A stretch of 64,000 bases of DNA from contig JAZTWG010000051.1 in the NCBI GenBank assembly GCA_045635745.1, forward strand, positions 30,874 to 94,873. Direction: 5' to 3'. Below are positions 33,834 to 43,501 of this stretch, piece by piece. The stretch is from SIG78 sp045635745. Its GTDB lineage: Bacteria; Verrucomicrobiota; Lentisphaeria; Victivallales; Victivallaceae. Under the pieces are notes generated by a model that was not told the DNA's origin, did no database searches, and saw only the letters and a program-made list of their open reading frames with translations. The translations under genes were made by a program, and so were the position numbers. Position 1 is the stretch's first letter; each line of letters begins with the position of its first letter.

Positions 33834-36068
33834 TCATGGTAAAGCACGGTATCCGGAGAGTTTCCGGAAATCATCGGCTGGTTTACGGTTTTTCAATTCT
33901 GCCGGCGGCAAAGTCGGCTTTTCTATAAGATATCCGGTGGTGACAGCAGCCGGTGCGATCGTTTCCCATACGCTGTATTCGCTGGCAGGCACGCTCAAAA
34001 ATTCAAGATTTACATATCTGCGGAAAATGGGGAGCTTATCGGCTCGCGCCTTATAGACCATTTTTACCGCGTTGCGGTCAAGGCCGAACGTATTGCCGTA
34101 GGGCGTGATCCCCGGCACAAATTCTCCGATGTTGTCCGCATAACTTACCAGATCAAGAAATGCCGCCGGATAAACCTTGCCCAGACCGGAAGTCATGCTG
34201 CGCCCCAGCGGGTTGGCCCCGTTGTGGAAATCATTTGCAAGATATGCTGCCTGCAGATACTTTTCTTCTCCGGAAATTTTATGCGCGGCAATAAGTGTCA
34301 TTGCCCGCCGCAGCGGGTGGTAATTGCCCCACGCCATAGCGTGAACCCATGGAGCATTATCTGCGTGCCACAGTGTGCGGTAGGGGTAGGCATTGGTATG
34401 TCCGGTAAGCATTTTACCGGCATTTCTCAAGATCTGGGTTTTATATTCATTGCGGATTTCTTCAAGCTCTTTTACCGGAAATAAATCCAGAGTCATCCAT
34501 GAAAGAGCGGACCACCGCCAGAAATCACGGCGGAAAGCTGCTTTTATCTTTTCAGATTTTTCCAATACCAGCTCAAGATACTTTTTATCTCCCGACAGCA
34601 GATAAAGATTCAGTCCCGCTTTCAACAGATTTTCGCCGTAGAGCTCTGAAGCCTCCCGGTAGGAAATAATGTGAGTTTTCAACCGCAGCCACATGATCAG
34701 CCGGTTTTTGAGATTTACGGCAAAATCCCATGCTTTTTGTGCTGAAATAAAATATTTTTCCGCTTCGGTATCCGCCCCGGCTTTTTTCATAGCCAGCGCC
34801 AGTGTTGCGGCCGCTGCGGCATATTCCAGGGTGCCGTTGCAACTGGGCTCAGATACATAATAAGGGCGCTTATCTGCATCGGGTAACCCTTCGCCCGGTG
34901 CGGGATGTTCAAATGTTTCAAACCATGTGCCGACTCCGCCATCGGGCCGCTGAACGGCAAGAAGGTGTTTCACCCCCCAGGCCGCTTCGTCAAGAATATC
35001 GGGTATACCATTGCCGCTTTCGGGAATATGGAGCTGACCATCAATGAAATTTTTCGGTTTCATCAAGTAAACTGTGGCCAGATCGCTTACTATCCGTAAG
35101 TGATAAGGCCGCCGGTCGTAATCAGCGGCATCGTGCCAGCCGCCGGGGGCAGTAATGCTTTTGTTTTTGTATTGCCGATACTCGTTTATCAGTTCAAAGT
35201 GTTTTACTGCTATGCGATTTCCTTTGAAATCAAAAAAACCTTCATCCTGATTGTTTTTATCCGGCCGGTAATGATATGAATTGCCGGGAAAACGCCCCAA
35301 GGTCACCGTGGGGTGGCATGCCGGGCTTTCCCACGCCGTAAAGGGCGCGGTTTTGGCAATACCGCACCGCTTATGATACAAACCGCGGGCGTGGATATAA
35401 AAGGCTTCGTTCAATGCAGAACTGTCGATAACAAACTCCATGCTCCGGCCGATATTTTCCACATAAAAATAATACTTGCCCGGGGTATTGAAATCAGAAT
35501 AATCCAACTCCAGCACCTCTTCTCCGGTAAATGGTATATTGCTCTGATAACGCGGATCATCACGGCGCAGTTTCAGCATACCTTTATATACGCTTTTACC
35601 ATCGGAACTGCGTCTGATTTCAAACTCTTTTCCGACAAGGTGTTTCAGAGACAATGCTCCGGCAGAGCCGAGCCATGCTCCCATATAAGCATATTTTTGT
35701 TTTTGATTTACACCGTTGCCGACCTGATTGAGCTTGAATATGTTGCTGGGTATAGCCGGATCGTATTGCAGAGCAACTGTATGCAAGTTGCGTTTTTCAC
35801 CTTTTTTAAATGGTTCATAAAAAACCAGATAAGTATAACCTGTTATATCGGCTTCCCGGAGAATATTGCCGCTTTTATCCCGCTTCAAGGCATTTTCTTT
35901 GGCCCAGAAACCTTCCTTTACTATATTCAATCCCACAGTAGAATGATTTACCGGAGCAGCCCCGTTTGTTTTAAGCACCACAACTTGCGGAGTTAAAAAC
36001 TCATATTCTATTGCCCGGGCCATCATCGGCAGCAGGGAAAGTGCAAGTATCCGCAAAAACTTTTTCAT
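33834..36068 (-). CDS. Exported GH9-type glycanase
   Basis: 744 residues with signal peptide (1-19). A CelD-N-like Ig domain (about 20-220) is followed by an alpha/alpha-barrel GH9 domain (about 230-710): 'PGGWHDAADYDRR' matches the GH9 G-G-W-x-D-A-x-D motif with the base Asp, 'NGTLEYAAAAATLALAM' and 'NGANPLGRSMTSGLG' are family blocks, and 'SYADNIGEF' holds a Glu in the position of the acid. GH9 enzymes cleave beta-1,4-glucans and related polymers. In an EPS cluster it probably trims or releases the polymer. It overlaps the Wzy-like gene by 4 bp. Confidence 0.88.
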   Translation of the reverse strand: MKKFLRILALSLLPMMARAIEYEFLTPQVVVLKTNGAAPVNHSTVGLNIVKEGFWAKENALKRDKSGNILREADITGYTYLVFYEPFKKGEKRNLHTVALQYDPAIPSNIFKLNQVGNGVNQKQKYAYMGAWLGSAGALSLKHLVGKEFEIRRSSDGKSVYKGMLKLRRDDPRYQSNIPFTGEEVLELDYSDFNTPGKYYFYVENIGRSMEFVIDSSALNEAFYIHARGLYHKRCGIAKTAPFTAWESPACHPTVTLGRFPGNSYHYRPDKNNQDEGFFDFKGNRIAVKHFELINEYRQYKNKSITAPGGWHDAADYDRRPYHLRIVSDLATVYLMKPKNFIDGQLHIPESGNGIPDILDEAAWGVKHLLAVQRPDGGVGTWFETFEHPAPGEGLPDADKRPYYVSEPSCNGTLEYAAAAATLALAMKKAGADTEAEKYFISAQKAWDFAVNLKNRLIMWLRLKTHIISYREASELYGENLLKAGLNLYLLSGDKKYLELVLEKSEKIKAAFRRDFWRWSALSWMTLDLFPVKELEEIRNEYKTQILRNAGKMLTGHTNAYPYRTLWHADNAPWVHAMAWGNYHPLRRAMTLIAAHKISGEEKYLQAAYLANDFHNGANPLGRSMTSGLGKVYPAAFLDLVSYADNIGEFVPGITPYGNTFGLDRNAVKMVYKARADKLPIFRRYVNLEFLSVPASEYSVWETIAPAAVTTGYLIEKPTLPPAELKNRKPADDFRKLSGYRALP

Positions 36069-37393
36069 ACCAGCACCTCCGCTTCGCCGGAAGCAAATTT
36101 ACTGCAATACTTATTGAGGATACCCAGCGTGGCAAAAAGGACCATCATCTGAATAAAATTCACCTGCTGTTTCATTACCCACTCCAGGGTAGACTGCGCA
36201 TATACAGCCGTCAGCCCCCCAACGATTCCCACGGGTATAAAAAACAAATTGGTTCGCCGCAGTTTTTTAACGAGTTTGCATGCCGCCACATAGTAATACC
36301 CCAGCCATGCCAGAAACGCGGCCAATGCAAAAAATCCGCACTCGGCGCCGACCAGCAGATAACTGGTTTCCACAATACCTTCCTTGAAATTTTTGCCAAT
36401 ACGTTTATTGCCGTAACGGTATTCGCAGTAAGGGTAGGGCGGATTTATTTTTATGCCCCAGTTGTTCAGACCGACTCCGACAAAAGGTTTGTCTTTCATC
36501 ATATTCCATGCCGAAGCAGCGAGATACTGACGGGTCATAAGCGATTCTTTGGGCGCATTTTCAAAACGTTTGATAATGTTGGGCAGCAGCAGTAATGCTC
36601 CGAAAAAACATACCAGAAAGATCGGCAGCAATATCTGCACTTTCCGCATATGAAACTGGTAACGCAGCGAAAGCAGTGTCGTTATGGCGCACCCGAAGGG
36701 CAGACAGACCATAGCTCCGCGCGAATATGTACGCATACATGCGGCAGATGCCATCAGGAAGAATCCGACAAAAAGAAAGCGTTTCCAACCCTTGTTGCGG
36801 TTGAAATAATAGGCAAAAAACACCGGTGCTATCAAATTCATGAACATACCCATACTGTTCTGATGCGGGAAAAATCCATTTGCCTGATGAATGCCTTTGA
36901 TATGCTGAAACACCACCGAAAAAAACGTTACCGCCGCTACAATCCCGAAGCCGATCATTACCGTATTGAAATCACGCGTGTAATACAAATAGTAATACGC
37001 GCAGATAAACACTATATACATCATGATCATCTTCCACATTTCGAACCACGAATATAATGTGTTATCCGCATTAGCCAGCGATGGTATGCACAAAAGAAAA
37101 TATATCCAGTATATCTTGCTGCCGGTATCCGGACAGAGCGGCTTTTTCCGGTAGAGTATCCACATGCCGGTGAGCATGGCCAATGCAATCAGATAAACCA
37201 GCGATACTTCCATGCCGCGCGAAGTCCCGCGGTACGTTTCGTGTGAAAAAAAGTTGATCGATACCTGATTGAACATCATCACCGGCAGCAATACTGCAAG
37301 AAACGCATAGCGCATATACTTACGGTTCAGCGTAAGTATATACCCCAGCGGCAGTATGCCCATAAAGGCGATGAGAAAGATCAGGTATTTCAT
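36065..37393 (-). CDS. O-antigen ligase/polymerase-like membrane protein (Wzy family)
   Basis: 442 residues with about 11-12 helices. A large periplasmic loop lies between 'RGAMVCLPFGCAI' and the C-terminal helices; 'MRTYSRGAMVCLPF' and 'KPFVGVGLNNWGIKINPPYPY...HNxF-like' are typical of the Wzy_C/O-antigen ligase family. It would join repeat units (polymerase) or ligate the chain on the periplasmic side. Position between the Wza-like and GH9 genes fits EPS polymerisation. The SD is weak. Confidence 0.83.
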   Translation of the reverse strand: MKYLIFLIAFMGILPLGYILTLNRKYMRYAFLAVLLPVMMFNQVSINFFSHETYRGTSRGMEVSLVYLIALAMLTGMWILYRKKPLCPDTGSKIYWIYFLLCIPSLANADNTLYSWFEMWKMIMMYIVFICAYYYLYYTRDFNTVMIGFGIVAAVTFFSVVFQHIKGIHQANGFFPHQNSMGMFMNLIAPVFFAYYFNRNKGWKRFLFVGFFLMASAACMRTYSRGAMVCLPFGCAITTLLSLRYQFHMRKVQILLPIFLVCFFGALLLLPNIIKRFENAPKESLMTRQYLAASAWNMMKDKPFVGVGLNNWGIKINPPYPYCEYRYGNKRIGKNFKEGIVETSYLLVGAECGFFALAAFLAWLGYYYVAACKLVKKLRRTNLFFIPVGIVGGLTAVYAQSTLEWVMKQQVNFIQMMVLFATLGILNKYCSKFASGEAEVLV

Positions 37394-37402
37394 TTTTTCA
37401 GC

Positions 37403-38452
37403 TTAATTCACAAGATTCATTGCCGGGATGGTGAATGTACTCAGGAATTGAGCCGACGGCAAAAGCTTGCGTACAAATACGTTGTATTCGGAAACATTGT
37501 CGTGCGGTATGTAAACCACATCGCCGGGCTGCAGCCTTACATTGGCACAGCGCCCCTGCATTATACCATCGACATCCACGCGGTAGAAACGCGGGTTTTC
37601 CATGCCGCCGCGGATGATGACCCCATACTGCCAGTACTGCTCTTTCAGCCCGAAGCCGGAAGATATCAGCTCGAGTACCCCCAGGTTATGATCCCACAAT
37701 CTTTTGTGCGGCCGGTTGATGCTGCCGATGATACTGACCATGGCTTCGGAACGCACGGCTATGTAGATATAGTCGCCTTTTTTGTGTTTCACATTGTGCC
37801 AGCGATCACCTTTTTCGATGGCCAGCGAAAAATTTACCGGCAGGATCTTGCCGGTACGGACGATTATACTGTTCTGGAAGTCGGCTGCATCGAGCATCTG
37901 ATCGTCAAAATCGCGCACTGCCGAACCGCCGGCCTTGGCAAAAAGGTCGGCAAGACGCATGCCATTGTCGATAACAAACATACCCGGACTGTTTACCGCA
38001 CCGGCAATGGTGGCGGTCTGACTGCGTACATCGATGGCGAAGACACCCAGCTCCGGATTTTTGATATATTGTGAATAGACCTTTTTGATTTTTTTGGAAG
38101 CTTCTTCCAGTGTCAGACCGGATACCTGCACCTGACCGGCAAACATGACACCGATCGCACCATCAGGTGTTACCAGCGATTCCATGATCAAATCCGGGTG
38201 GTTGTATACTCTTATGCTGATCTTGTCGCCGGCATTGATCCGGTATACGGGTTCTTGCTGTTCATCAAGTTTTTTGAGAAATTCCAGCTGGCGGCGTTTA
38301 TCTTCTTCGGTCAGCCCCGCATGGTCAACCACTCCGCTGGGCAGATTGTTTATATCCGGAAAATGTTCAAAGTTGCCGGTATAACGGTCATAGCATCCGG
38401 TCAGCGCCAGAAGAACGCATACCCACAGGGTAAGTACAAGTGATTTTTTCAT
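37403..38452 (-). CDS. Polysaccharide export lipoprotein (Wza/OPX family)
   Basis: 349 residues. Lipobox 'LLALTGC' (Cys about 20). Poly_export domain (about 70-145, 'YRINAGDKISIRVYNHPDLIMESLVTPDGAI') is followed by two SLBB-type beta-grasp domains ('TIAGAVNSPGMFVIDNGMRLADLFAKAGG', 'SIIGSINRPHKRLWDHNLGVLELISSGFG'). The C-terminal 'LLPSAQFLSTFTIPAMNLVN' could be the membrane-spanning helix. It forms the outer-membrane channel for the polymer together with the Wzc-like protein encoded just upstream (4-bp overlap). Confidence 0.92.
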   Translation of the reverse strand: MKKSLVLTLWVCVLLALTGCYDRYTGNFEHFPDINNLPSGVVDHAGLTEEDKRRQLEFLKKLDEQQEPVYRINAGDKISIRVYNHPDLIMESLVTPDGAIGVMFAGQVQVSGLTLEEASKKIKKVYSQYIKNPELGVFAIDVRSQTATIAGAVNSPGMFVIDNGMRLADLFAKAGGSAVRDFDDQMLDAADFQNSIIVRTGKILPVNFSLAIEKGDRWHNVKHKKGDYIYIAVRSEAMVSIIGSINRPHKRLWDHNLGVLELISSGFGLKEQYWQYGVIIRGGMENPRFYRVDVDGIMQGRCANVRLQPGDVVYIPHDNVSEYNVFVRKLLPSAQFLSTFTIPAMNLVN

Positions 38453-40539
38453 TGTATATAATCTCCTGAAATAATTTTTTCAATGTCGGTAACTCCGGTC
38501 AGAATTGCATATATCTTGTGTTCGCTGTCGTGCAGTTTGAGCACCCGGCGCAAAACGCTGCGCGGCGTCTTGTTTTTGCCGATATAAAGCAATGTTGCAT
38601 CACAGATATCATGAAGCTGGCGAACCAGAATACACGATGCATCAAAGGGTTTTTCGCGCGATATGCGGATGAGCTGGTAATGCTTTTTCAACTCATTTAC
38701 CACATTGTAAAGCATGGAAATTTCGTCCGGCTCCAATACCGAAAGATTGCGTACCGGGAAAAAGGCAAATCCGTAGCCGAACCCATAGCCCTTGCCGTCG
38801 CCGGAAGAGAAGCCGTGGAAATACTCTGCATCATGTTCGGTGCTGTTTTCGCTGCCTTTGTAATTTACTCCGGTTTTTCCGCTGTCGGAGTAGTAGAAGT
38901 TGCCGATTTTCTGCATATTTCCGCAGATTTGATCAACCGCAAATTCGGGGATCAGCCGAACCAGAATCGTGTTGCGGCGGGCTTTGGTGAACTGTTCGTC
39001 AAACAGTACCGAACTCAAAAAAGATCCATCCAGCGAGCAGGAAAAAAGAACTCGGGTATTTTTCAGACGCTGGATAAAACGGTAGAATATTTCGTTGTTG
39101 ATGATCTGGCGCTGTTCGGAGGTAAAGGTGGCGGTTTCGTGCGGAATGATCCCCACAGTATCGAAAAAGTCTTTGTGAAACACTGCTTCTTCGATATCGC
39201 TGAATTTGCCGTGCATTATGTTGTATGTTACAACCACAGTTGCGAAAAGGCCGCTGGCAAATACCCCCCCGATAAAGATGATTGCCAATATCTTGACCGG
39301 ATACATCGGGAATGCTTTGGTACCAACCAGCTGCTCATTCATCGTAATATCGTTGGGCACATGTGATATATTACTGCGCACACGGGTCATTTCGGCAACC
39401 AGCAATGAGATGTTTTTAGCGGCTGTTCCCATCAACTGCTCCACCGAGTCATGTTCCGGGATCATGTGCTGGAGTCTCTTTTCTTTATCCTGGACAAGTT
39501 TGATTTCCGCCTGCAGCGATTTCAAGCTTATTTCCAGCTGCTGAAGCAGCAGCTCTGCTTCCTGATAACGCCCGATCACTCTATCCAGGCCAACGAGCAT
39601 ATTTTCATCAAATTCAGTGATATTGTTTTTATTCTTGAATGTTTCAAACTCATTTTTAAGTGCGGTGTATGCGCTCTTGGCTTCGACAAAGCGCGGATTG
39701 CGTTCGGCATACATCAGCTTGGCTTTTTCATATTCACGCGAAACTTTGCGCAGTTCATAGGTATATTGATGCAATGCAACACGGTGTTTGATGACTGCCG
39801 CCGGGATCGCTTTGTAATTCATTTCGGCTACGGAAAAACGATGGCGGGCATCGGCAAGTTTTACGTTGATTTCGGCGCTGGCGGCGTTTTGTTCGCCCTG
39901 GATTTTTTTGACCGTTTCCATTTCCTCTTGGGGATGGATAATACCGAATTTACGGTGCAGTCCATGCAAGCGTTCGATCAGCGATTTCTGGTATTCCTGC
40001 AATTCACGCAGACGACGTTCGCGGGATTCCAGAAAATTACGCAATTCAGCAGTGCGGTATTCTTCGTAGTTTCTTATCCCGATAGCCACAAATGTATTCA
40101 CCAGCCGTTTAACATATTCATCGCTTTCACCGATGCCGGTAATAATAAACATATCGTTGTGGTCGCGCAACAGTTTTACTTCGATGCATTGCTTGAGTTT
40201 TGCACGCTGCTTTTCATTAAGATGCAGTTCTTCGATCAGCTGGTGAAATATCTGCTGGCGGCTGAATACTCCCATAACATGATTTATGCTCAAAGGCTTG
40301 ACCTCTTCGCTGGCGCGCGGCGTGTAAAAAAGTGTTACACTGCCTTCGTACTTGTGCTGGGAGCTTTTGAACTGCACAAAACGGCAGATAACCCCGCCCA
40401 GAAGCGCTATGGCAAAAACAGCAATAATGCTCCATTTAAATTTCAGCAAGGTATAGATAACCAACTTCTGATACATCTGCAGTTTCTGCATCTGTTTGGT
40501 TTCGGCTTGCACATTCAATTCATCATCCAGTGAGTTCAT
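38449..40539 (-). CDS. Wzc-like polysaccharide co-polymerase with degenerate kinase domain
   Basis: 696 residues. TM1 (about 34-52) and TM2 (about 425-450) flank a Wzz-type region and a long coiled coil (about 165-400, 'RELQEYQKSLIERLHGLHRKFGI', 'YELRKVSREYEKAKLMYAERNPRFVEAK'). After TM2 comes a cytosolic domain of about 240 residues laid out like a bacterial tyrosine kinase. Where the Walker A loop should follow a beta strand it reads 'VLFSCSLDGSFLSSVLFDEQF', without G-x-x-x-x-G-K-S/T; no Walker B Asp or C-terminal Tyr cluster is evident. It controls chain length and export with Wza. The SD is GAGAGGA. Confidence 0.85.
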   Translation of the reverse strand: MNSLDDELNVQAETKQMQKLQMYQKLVIYTLLKFKWSIIAVFAIALLGGVICRFVQFKSSQHKYEGSVTLFYTPRASEEVKPLSINHVMGVFSRQQIFHQLIEELHLNEKQRAKLKQCIEVKLLRDHNDMFIITGIGESDEYVKRLVNTFVAIGIRNYEEYRTAELRNFLESRERRLRELQEYQKSLIERLHGLHRKFGIIHPQEEMETVKKIQGEQNAASAEINVKLADARHRFSVAEMNYKAIPAAVIKHRVALHQYTYELRKVSREYEKAKLMYAERNPRFVEAKSAYTALKNEFETFKNKNNITEFDENMLVGLDRVIGRYQEAELLLQQLEISLKSLQAEIKLVQDKEKRLQHMIPEHDSVEQLMGTAAKNISLLVAEMTRVRSNISHVPNDITMNEQLVGTKAFPMYPVKILAIIFIGGVFASGLFATVVVTYNIMHGKFSDIEEAVFHKDFFDTVGIIPHETATFTSEQRQIINNEIFYRFIQRLKNTRVLFSCSLDGSFLSSVLFDEQFTKARRNTILVRLIPEFAVDQICGNMQKIGNFYYSDSGKTGVNYKGSENSTEHDAEYFHGFSSGDGKGYGFGYGFAFFPVRNLSVLEPDEISMLYNVVNELKKHYQLIRISREKPFDASCILVRQLHDICDATLLYIGKNKTPRSVLRRVLKLHDSEHKIYAILTGVTDIEKIISGDYIQ

Positions 40540-40549
40540 GGCATTCCTC

Positions 40550-41578
40550 TCAATTAAAAATCAGCCATTGCTGATAAAGTTTACTTCCGGAAAAATTTTT
40601 TTCCGGCATCTTGTTCAATGCTATATACACATCCACGGCCAATACTGCTACTGTCGGCATGGTATAATAATTCCATCCCCCGAGCGGTAATGTACGGCTT
40701 TTAATACAATATTTTATAAGATTTTTTATTGACAGTTCACCTTTTTCTGCACAACGGCAGAATATTCCGGTATGCAAATCCTTCTTATCTTGCGAACAGC
40801 GATCCACTGCCGCCTGAAAAAAATCACGGACAAGGTGCCAGAACGATCTCATATCCGGTCTGCGCTGCCGGTGCGGCGATCGCTTGAATTCCAGCGCTTC
40901 GCGGTAAAGAGCTTTGTAAATTTCCGGCATATCCGATTTTTCAATCAACTCCAGGCGGTCAGCGCTCTTCCAATGGTATTTTTCTACTGCGATCAGCATG
41001 GCGTCTCCGGCGCCGAGAATGGCTTTGTAAATATTCCGCAGAATAAAATCAAAATCGGTTGATCCGCTGCTTATTTTTTCCCCTGCCAGTAATAACCCCA
41101 TGCCGCGGTTGAGCAAAAGCCGGCATGCTTCGGAATACGGCAATTTTTCTGCCGGAACTTCCGGCAGATATTTTTCAAGCAGATCTTCTCCCGCAACAAG
41201 CCGGTAACCGCGTTTCAACTCCTGCAGCATCAGGCGTCTGGCATTGTTTTTAATATCTTTTATGCTCATAATACGGCTGAAATCAACATCTACTTTCAAC
41301 TCTTTTTCATATTTTTCAGCGATTTCTTTCAGCAATACAGCTGATTTATCACACTTTTTCCGGGAAAAAACAAAGAAGTCCAGATCGTTGTAAAGAATTC
41401 CGTTTTCCCGATCCTGCCGCACACCGCCATCGCCGCGACCGTAACTGCCGCCAAGGTACACACAAAGATCCGTGCCGGAAAGATGTTCTGCCATTTCTGC
41501 CAGAACTCTTTTCAGCAAAGCTTCTGCTTCAGCATCGCCGCAAGCTGTAAAATTTTTACGAACGTTTGCGTTCAACAT
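40550..41578 (-). CDS. Nucleotidyltransferase-superfamily protein in the EPS cluster
   Basis: 342 residues from ATG 41578. A Pol-beta-type nucleotidyltransferase core is present: 'VYLGGSYGRGDG' (G-S motif), 'LYNDLDFFVF' (D-x-D metal pair) and 'LKVDVDF' (third Asp). The rest is helical and of unknown fold. The start overlaps the end of the beta-helix gene by 23 bp. Members of this superfamily transfer nucleotides to proteins, sugars or antibiotics; a role in modifying a protein or sugar of the EPS pathway is inferred from location only. Confidence 0.68.
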   Translation of the reverse strand: MLNANVRKNFTACGDAEAEALLKRVLAEMAEHLSGTDLCVYLGGSYGRGDGGVRQDRENGILYNDLDFFVFSRKKCDKSAVLLKEIAEKYEKELKVDVDFSRIMSIKDIKNNARRLMLQELKRGYRLVAGEDLLEKYLPEVPAEKLPYSEACRLLLNRGMGLLLAGEKISSGSTDFDFILRNIYKAILGAGDAMLIAVEKYHWKSADRLELIEKSDMPEIYKALYREALEFKRSPHRQRRPDMRSFWHLVRDFFQAAVDRCSQDKKDLHTGIFCRCAEKGELSIKNLIKYCIKSRTLPLGGWNYYTMPTVAVLAVDVYIALNKMPEKNFSGSKLYQQWLIFN

Positions 41579-42785
41579 AGGTGGCAAATCCTCGTTTTCC
41601 CAGACTGCGTAAAACTACTTGCAATACCAGAAAACATGAACAGTGATAGTGGTAATAATAGTCATAAATACGCCGTTGTTCCGGAGTATTCTGCAATCCG
41701 TAAATTTCACCCATCTGAAAAACATAGTTTTCATTGGCAGGATGACTCTTGACCAGTTCTTTGCGAAAAAACAGCACCGCCCAGTACCCCGGATAACGGT
41801 CCATGGAAAGTTTCCAGCACCAGTGGGATTTTTTATGCGTAAGGTAAAACGGCAGTATCAGCAAATAAGGTATTGCCAGTACAAGGGCCAGCGCCAATGC
41901 TATAAAGTGTTCCCACATACGCAATATCCATGCCGAGCGGTTCTGCACCGGCGAAAACGAATAGCTGAAACTGTTGCGTTCCAGCACGCCGCCGCTGTAT
42001 GGATCAATGATCCGTCCCGGGGTGACGATCTTGTTTTTGATTTCCAGTTTGCCGGCGGTATAGGTGCGGTCAAAAATAATGGAGTGTTCCACCACACACG
42101 CTTTATCCACCAGTGAGCGCTCTCCAATAATGGAATTGGCCGTTACCGCACCGCTTTCGATAAAAGTATTATCGCCCAGCACCAGCGGGCCGGTCAGACT
42201 GCAGTCCTGTTTCAGCACCACGTTGGTACCGGTGTGGATATTATCCTGCAGGAAATAGCCGGGCAGATTGTAAAAATCATCGTTCAAAACCTGAAAATTA
42301 ACTTCAAAATAACTTTTCAGCGAGTCGATCAGATAAAACTCGATATTGCTTTTGAAAAGCACTCCGTCTTTGTAGTAGTAAATACCGTCATCGCCTCCAT
42401 CGTCATTGCACGGCACAAATGATTGCTGCAATTCTTCGAGCGAGTGGGCTTTGGGCATCAGCATGCCGTGCAGAATAAGGCAGTCATTGCCGCACTCTCC
42501 GGAGTATATTTCCAGCAGATGACGAACCGTATCGTGCCCGCCGCCCTGACGGTAATCCAGATCCAGCGCACCGTGCTTATATTCGTAGAGGCGTTCTGCA
42601 AGGTGTTCGTTGAATGTCGGCCCCAGCAGCAGCAGCGACTCTGCCTGACAACGCAATGCCAGATCAATAAAATACTCTGCCGCGCAGCGTCCGCCTACCG
42701 GCATCATGCCCAGACTGCGGTCTGGAAAATAATCTTTGCACCATTCCTGGGGGTGGGAATAAGGATTTATCAGGAGATGTTTCAT
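41556..42785 (-). CDS. Beta-helix/NDP-sugar-transferase-like protein with membrane tail
   Basis: 409 residues. The start resembles sugar-nucleotidyltransferases ('LGMMPVGGRCAAEYFIDLAL', compare P-V-x-G-K-P) but lacks the G-G-x-G-T/S-R-L nucleotide loop. Residues about 175-270 have hexapeptide-like repeats of a left-handed beta-helix ('VVLKQDCSLTGPLVLGDNTFIESGAVTANSIIGERSLVDKACVVEHSIIF'). About 300-330 is a hydrophobic helix pair. Possibly an inactive transferase serving as scaffold or acyltransferase at the membrane. It lies 1 bp after the priming transferase gene. Confidence 0.68.
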   Translation of the reverse strand: MKHLLINPYSHPQEWCKDYFPDRSLGMMPVGGRCAAEYFIDLALRCQAESLLLLGPTFNEHLAERLYEYKHGALDLDYRQGGGHDTVRHLLEIYSGECGNDCLILHGMLMPKAHSLEELQQSFVPCNDDGGDDGIYYYKDGVLFKSNIEFYLIDSLKSYFEVNFQVLNDDFYNLPGYFLQDNIHTGTNVVLKQDCSLTGPLVLGDNTFIESGAVTANSIIGERSLVDKACVVEHSIIFDRTYTAGKLEIKNKIVTPGRIIDPYSGGVLERNSFSYSFSPVQNRSAWILRMWEHFIALALALVLAIPYLLILPFYLTHKKSHWCWKLSMDRYPGYWAVLFFRKELVKSHPANENYVFQMGEIYGLQNTPEQRRIYDYYYHYHCSCFLVLQVVLRSLGKRGFATYVERKRS

Positions 42786-42786
42786 T

Positions 42787-43500
42787 TTACCATGCTCCTT
42801 TCCCGGTCAGGATCGCGGGGATCGTTTTCAGCAATATAATAAAATCTTTCCACATGCTTTGGCTGGCAATGTACTCTTTATCCAGAGCTATCTGCTTGGA
42901 AAACGGCAATTCGCTCCGGCCGGAAACCTGCCACAGACAGGTGATTCCCGGAGTGATATTCAACCGTTTGCGCTCTTCCAGAGAATATGTACGCACTTCC
43001 GAAGGCAGCGGCGGACGGGGGCCAACCAGACTCATATCGCCCAGAACAACATTGAAAAGCTGCGGCAATTCATCGATGCTGAATTTGCGGATGAAACGCC
43101 CCACCGGAGTTATCCGCGGATCGTGTTTCATTTTGAATATAACTCCATCGCCGGACTCATTGTGTTTCAGGAGTTCAGCTTTGCGGGCTTCTGCATCGAT
43201 ATACATGCTGCGGAACTTGTAAAATTTGAAATGTCTGCCGTATTTACCAACCCGCACCTGACTGAAAATGATCGGGCCGGGACTGGTGATTTTTACCAGC
43301 AAGGCAGTCAGCAGAAAAACCGGCGATCCCAGAATCAGGGCCAGAAGCGACAGCAGGATGTCCATCAGGCGCTTGAAAAATACCGAACTGCGGATTGTCA
43401 GGTGCCACAATACCATCCGCAGCTGGATATTGTGATGATGCAAGATACCCGGGCGTTTTAGCTCCTGCCGCAAAGCAATGATTTTTTCATATTTTGTCAT
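42787..43500 (-). CDS. Undecaprenyl-phosphate sugar-1-phosphate transferase (priming transferase)
   Basis: 237 residues, the short monotopic form (PglC/WbaP catalytic domain). A re-entrant N-terminal helix (about 44-70) is followed by the bacterial sugar transferase domain: 'GPIIFSQVRVGKYGRHFKFYKFRSM', 'KFSIDELPQLFNVVLGDMSLVGPRP' with the catalytic Asp-Glu, and 'PGITCLWQVSGRSELPF'. It starts EPS synthesis by placing the first sugar phosphate on undecaprenyl phosphate. One bp separates it from the EpsI-like gene stop. Confidence 0.92.
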   Translation of the reverse strand: MTKYEKIIALRQELKRPGILHHHNIQLRMVLWHLTIRSSVFFKRLMDILLSLLALILGSPVFLLTALLVKITSPGPIIFSQVRVGKYGRHFKFYKFRSMYIDAEARKAELLKHNESGDGVIFKMKHDPRITPVGRFIRKFSIDELPQLFNVVLGDMSLVGPRPPLPSEVRTYSLEERKRLNITPGITCLWQVSGRSELPFSKQIALDKEYIASQSMWKDFIILLKTIPAILTGKGAW

Positions 43501-43501
43501 A

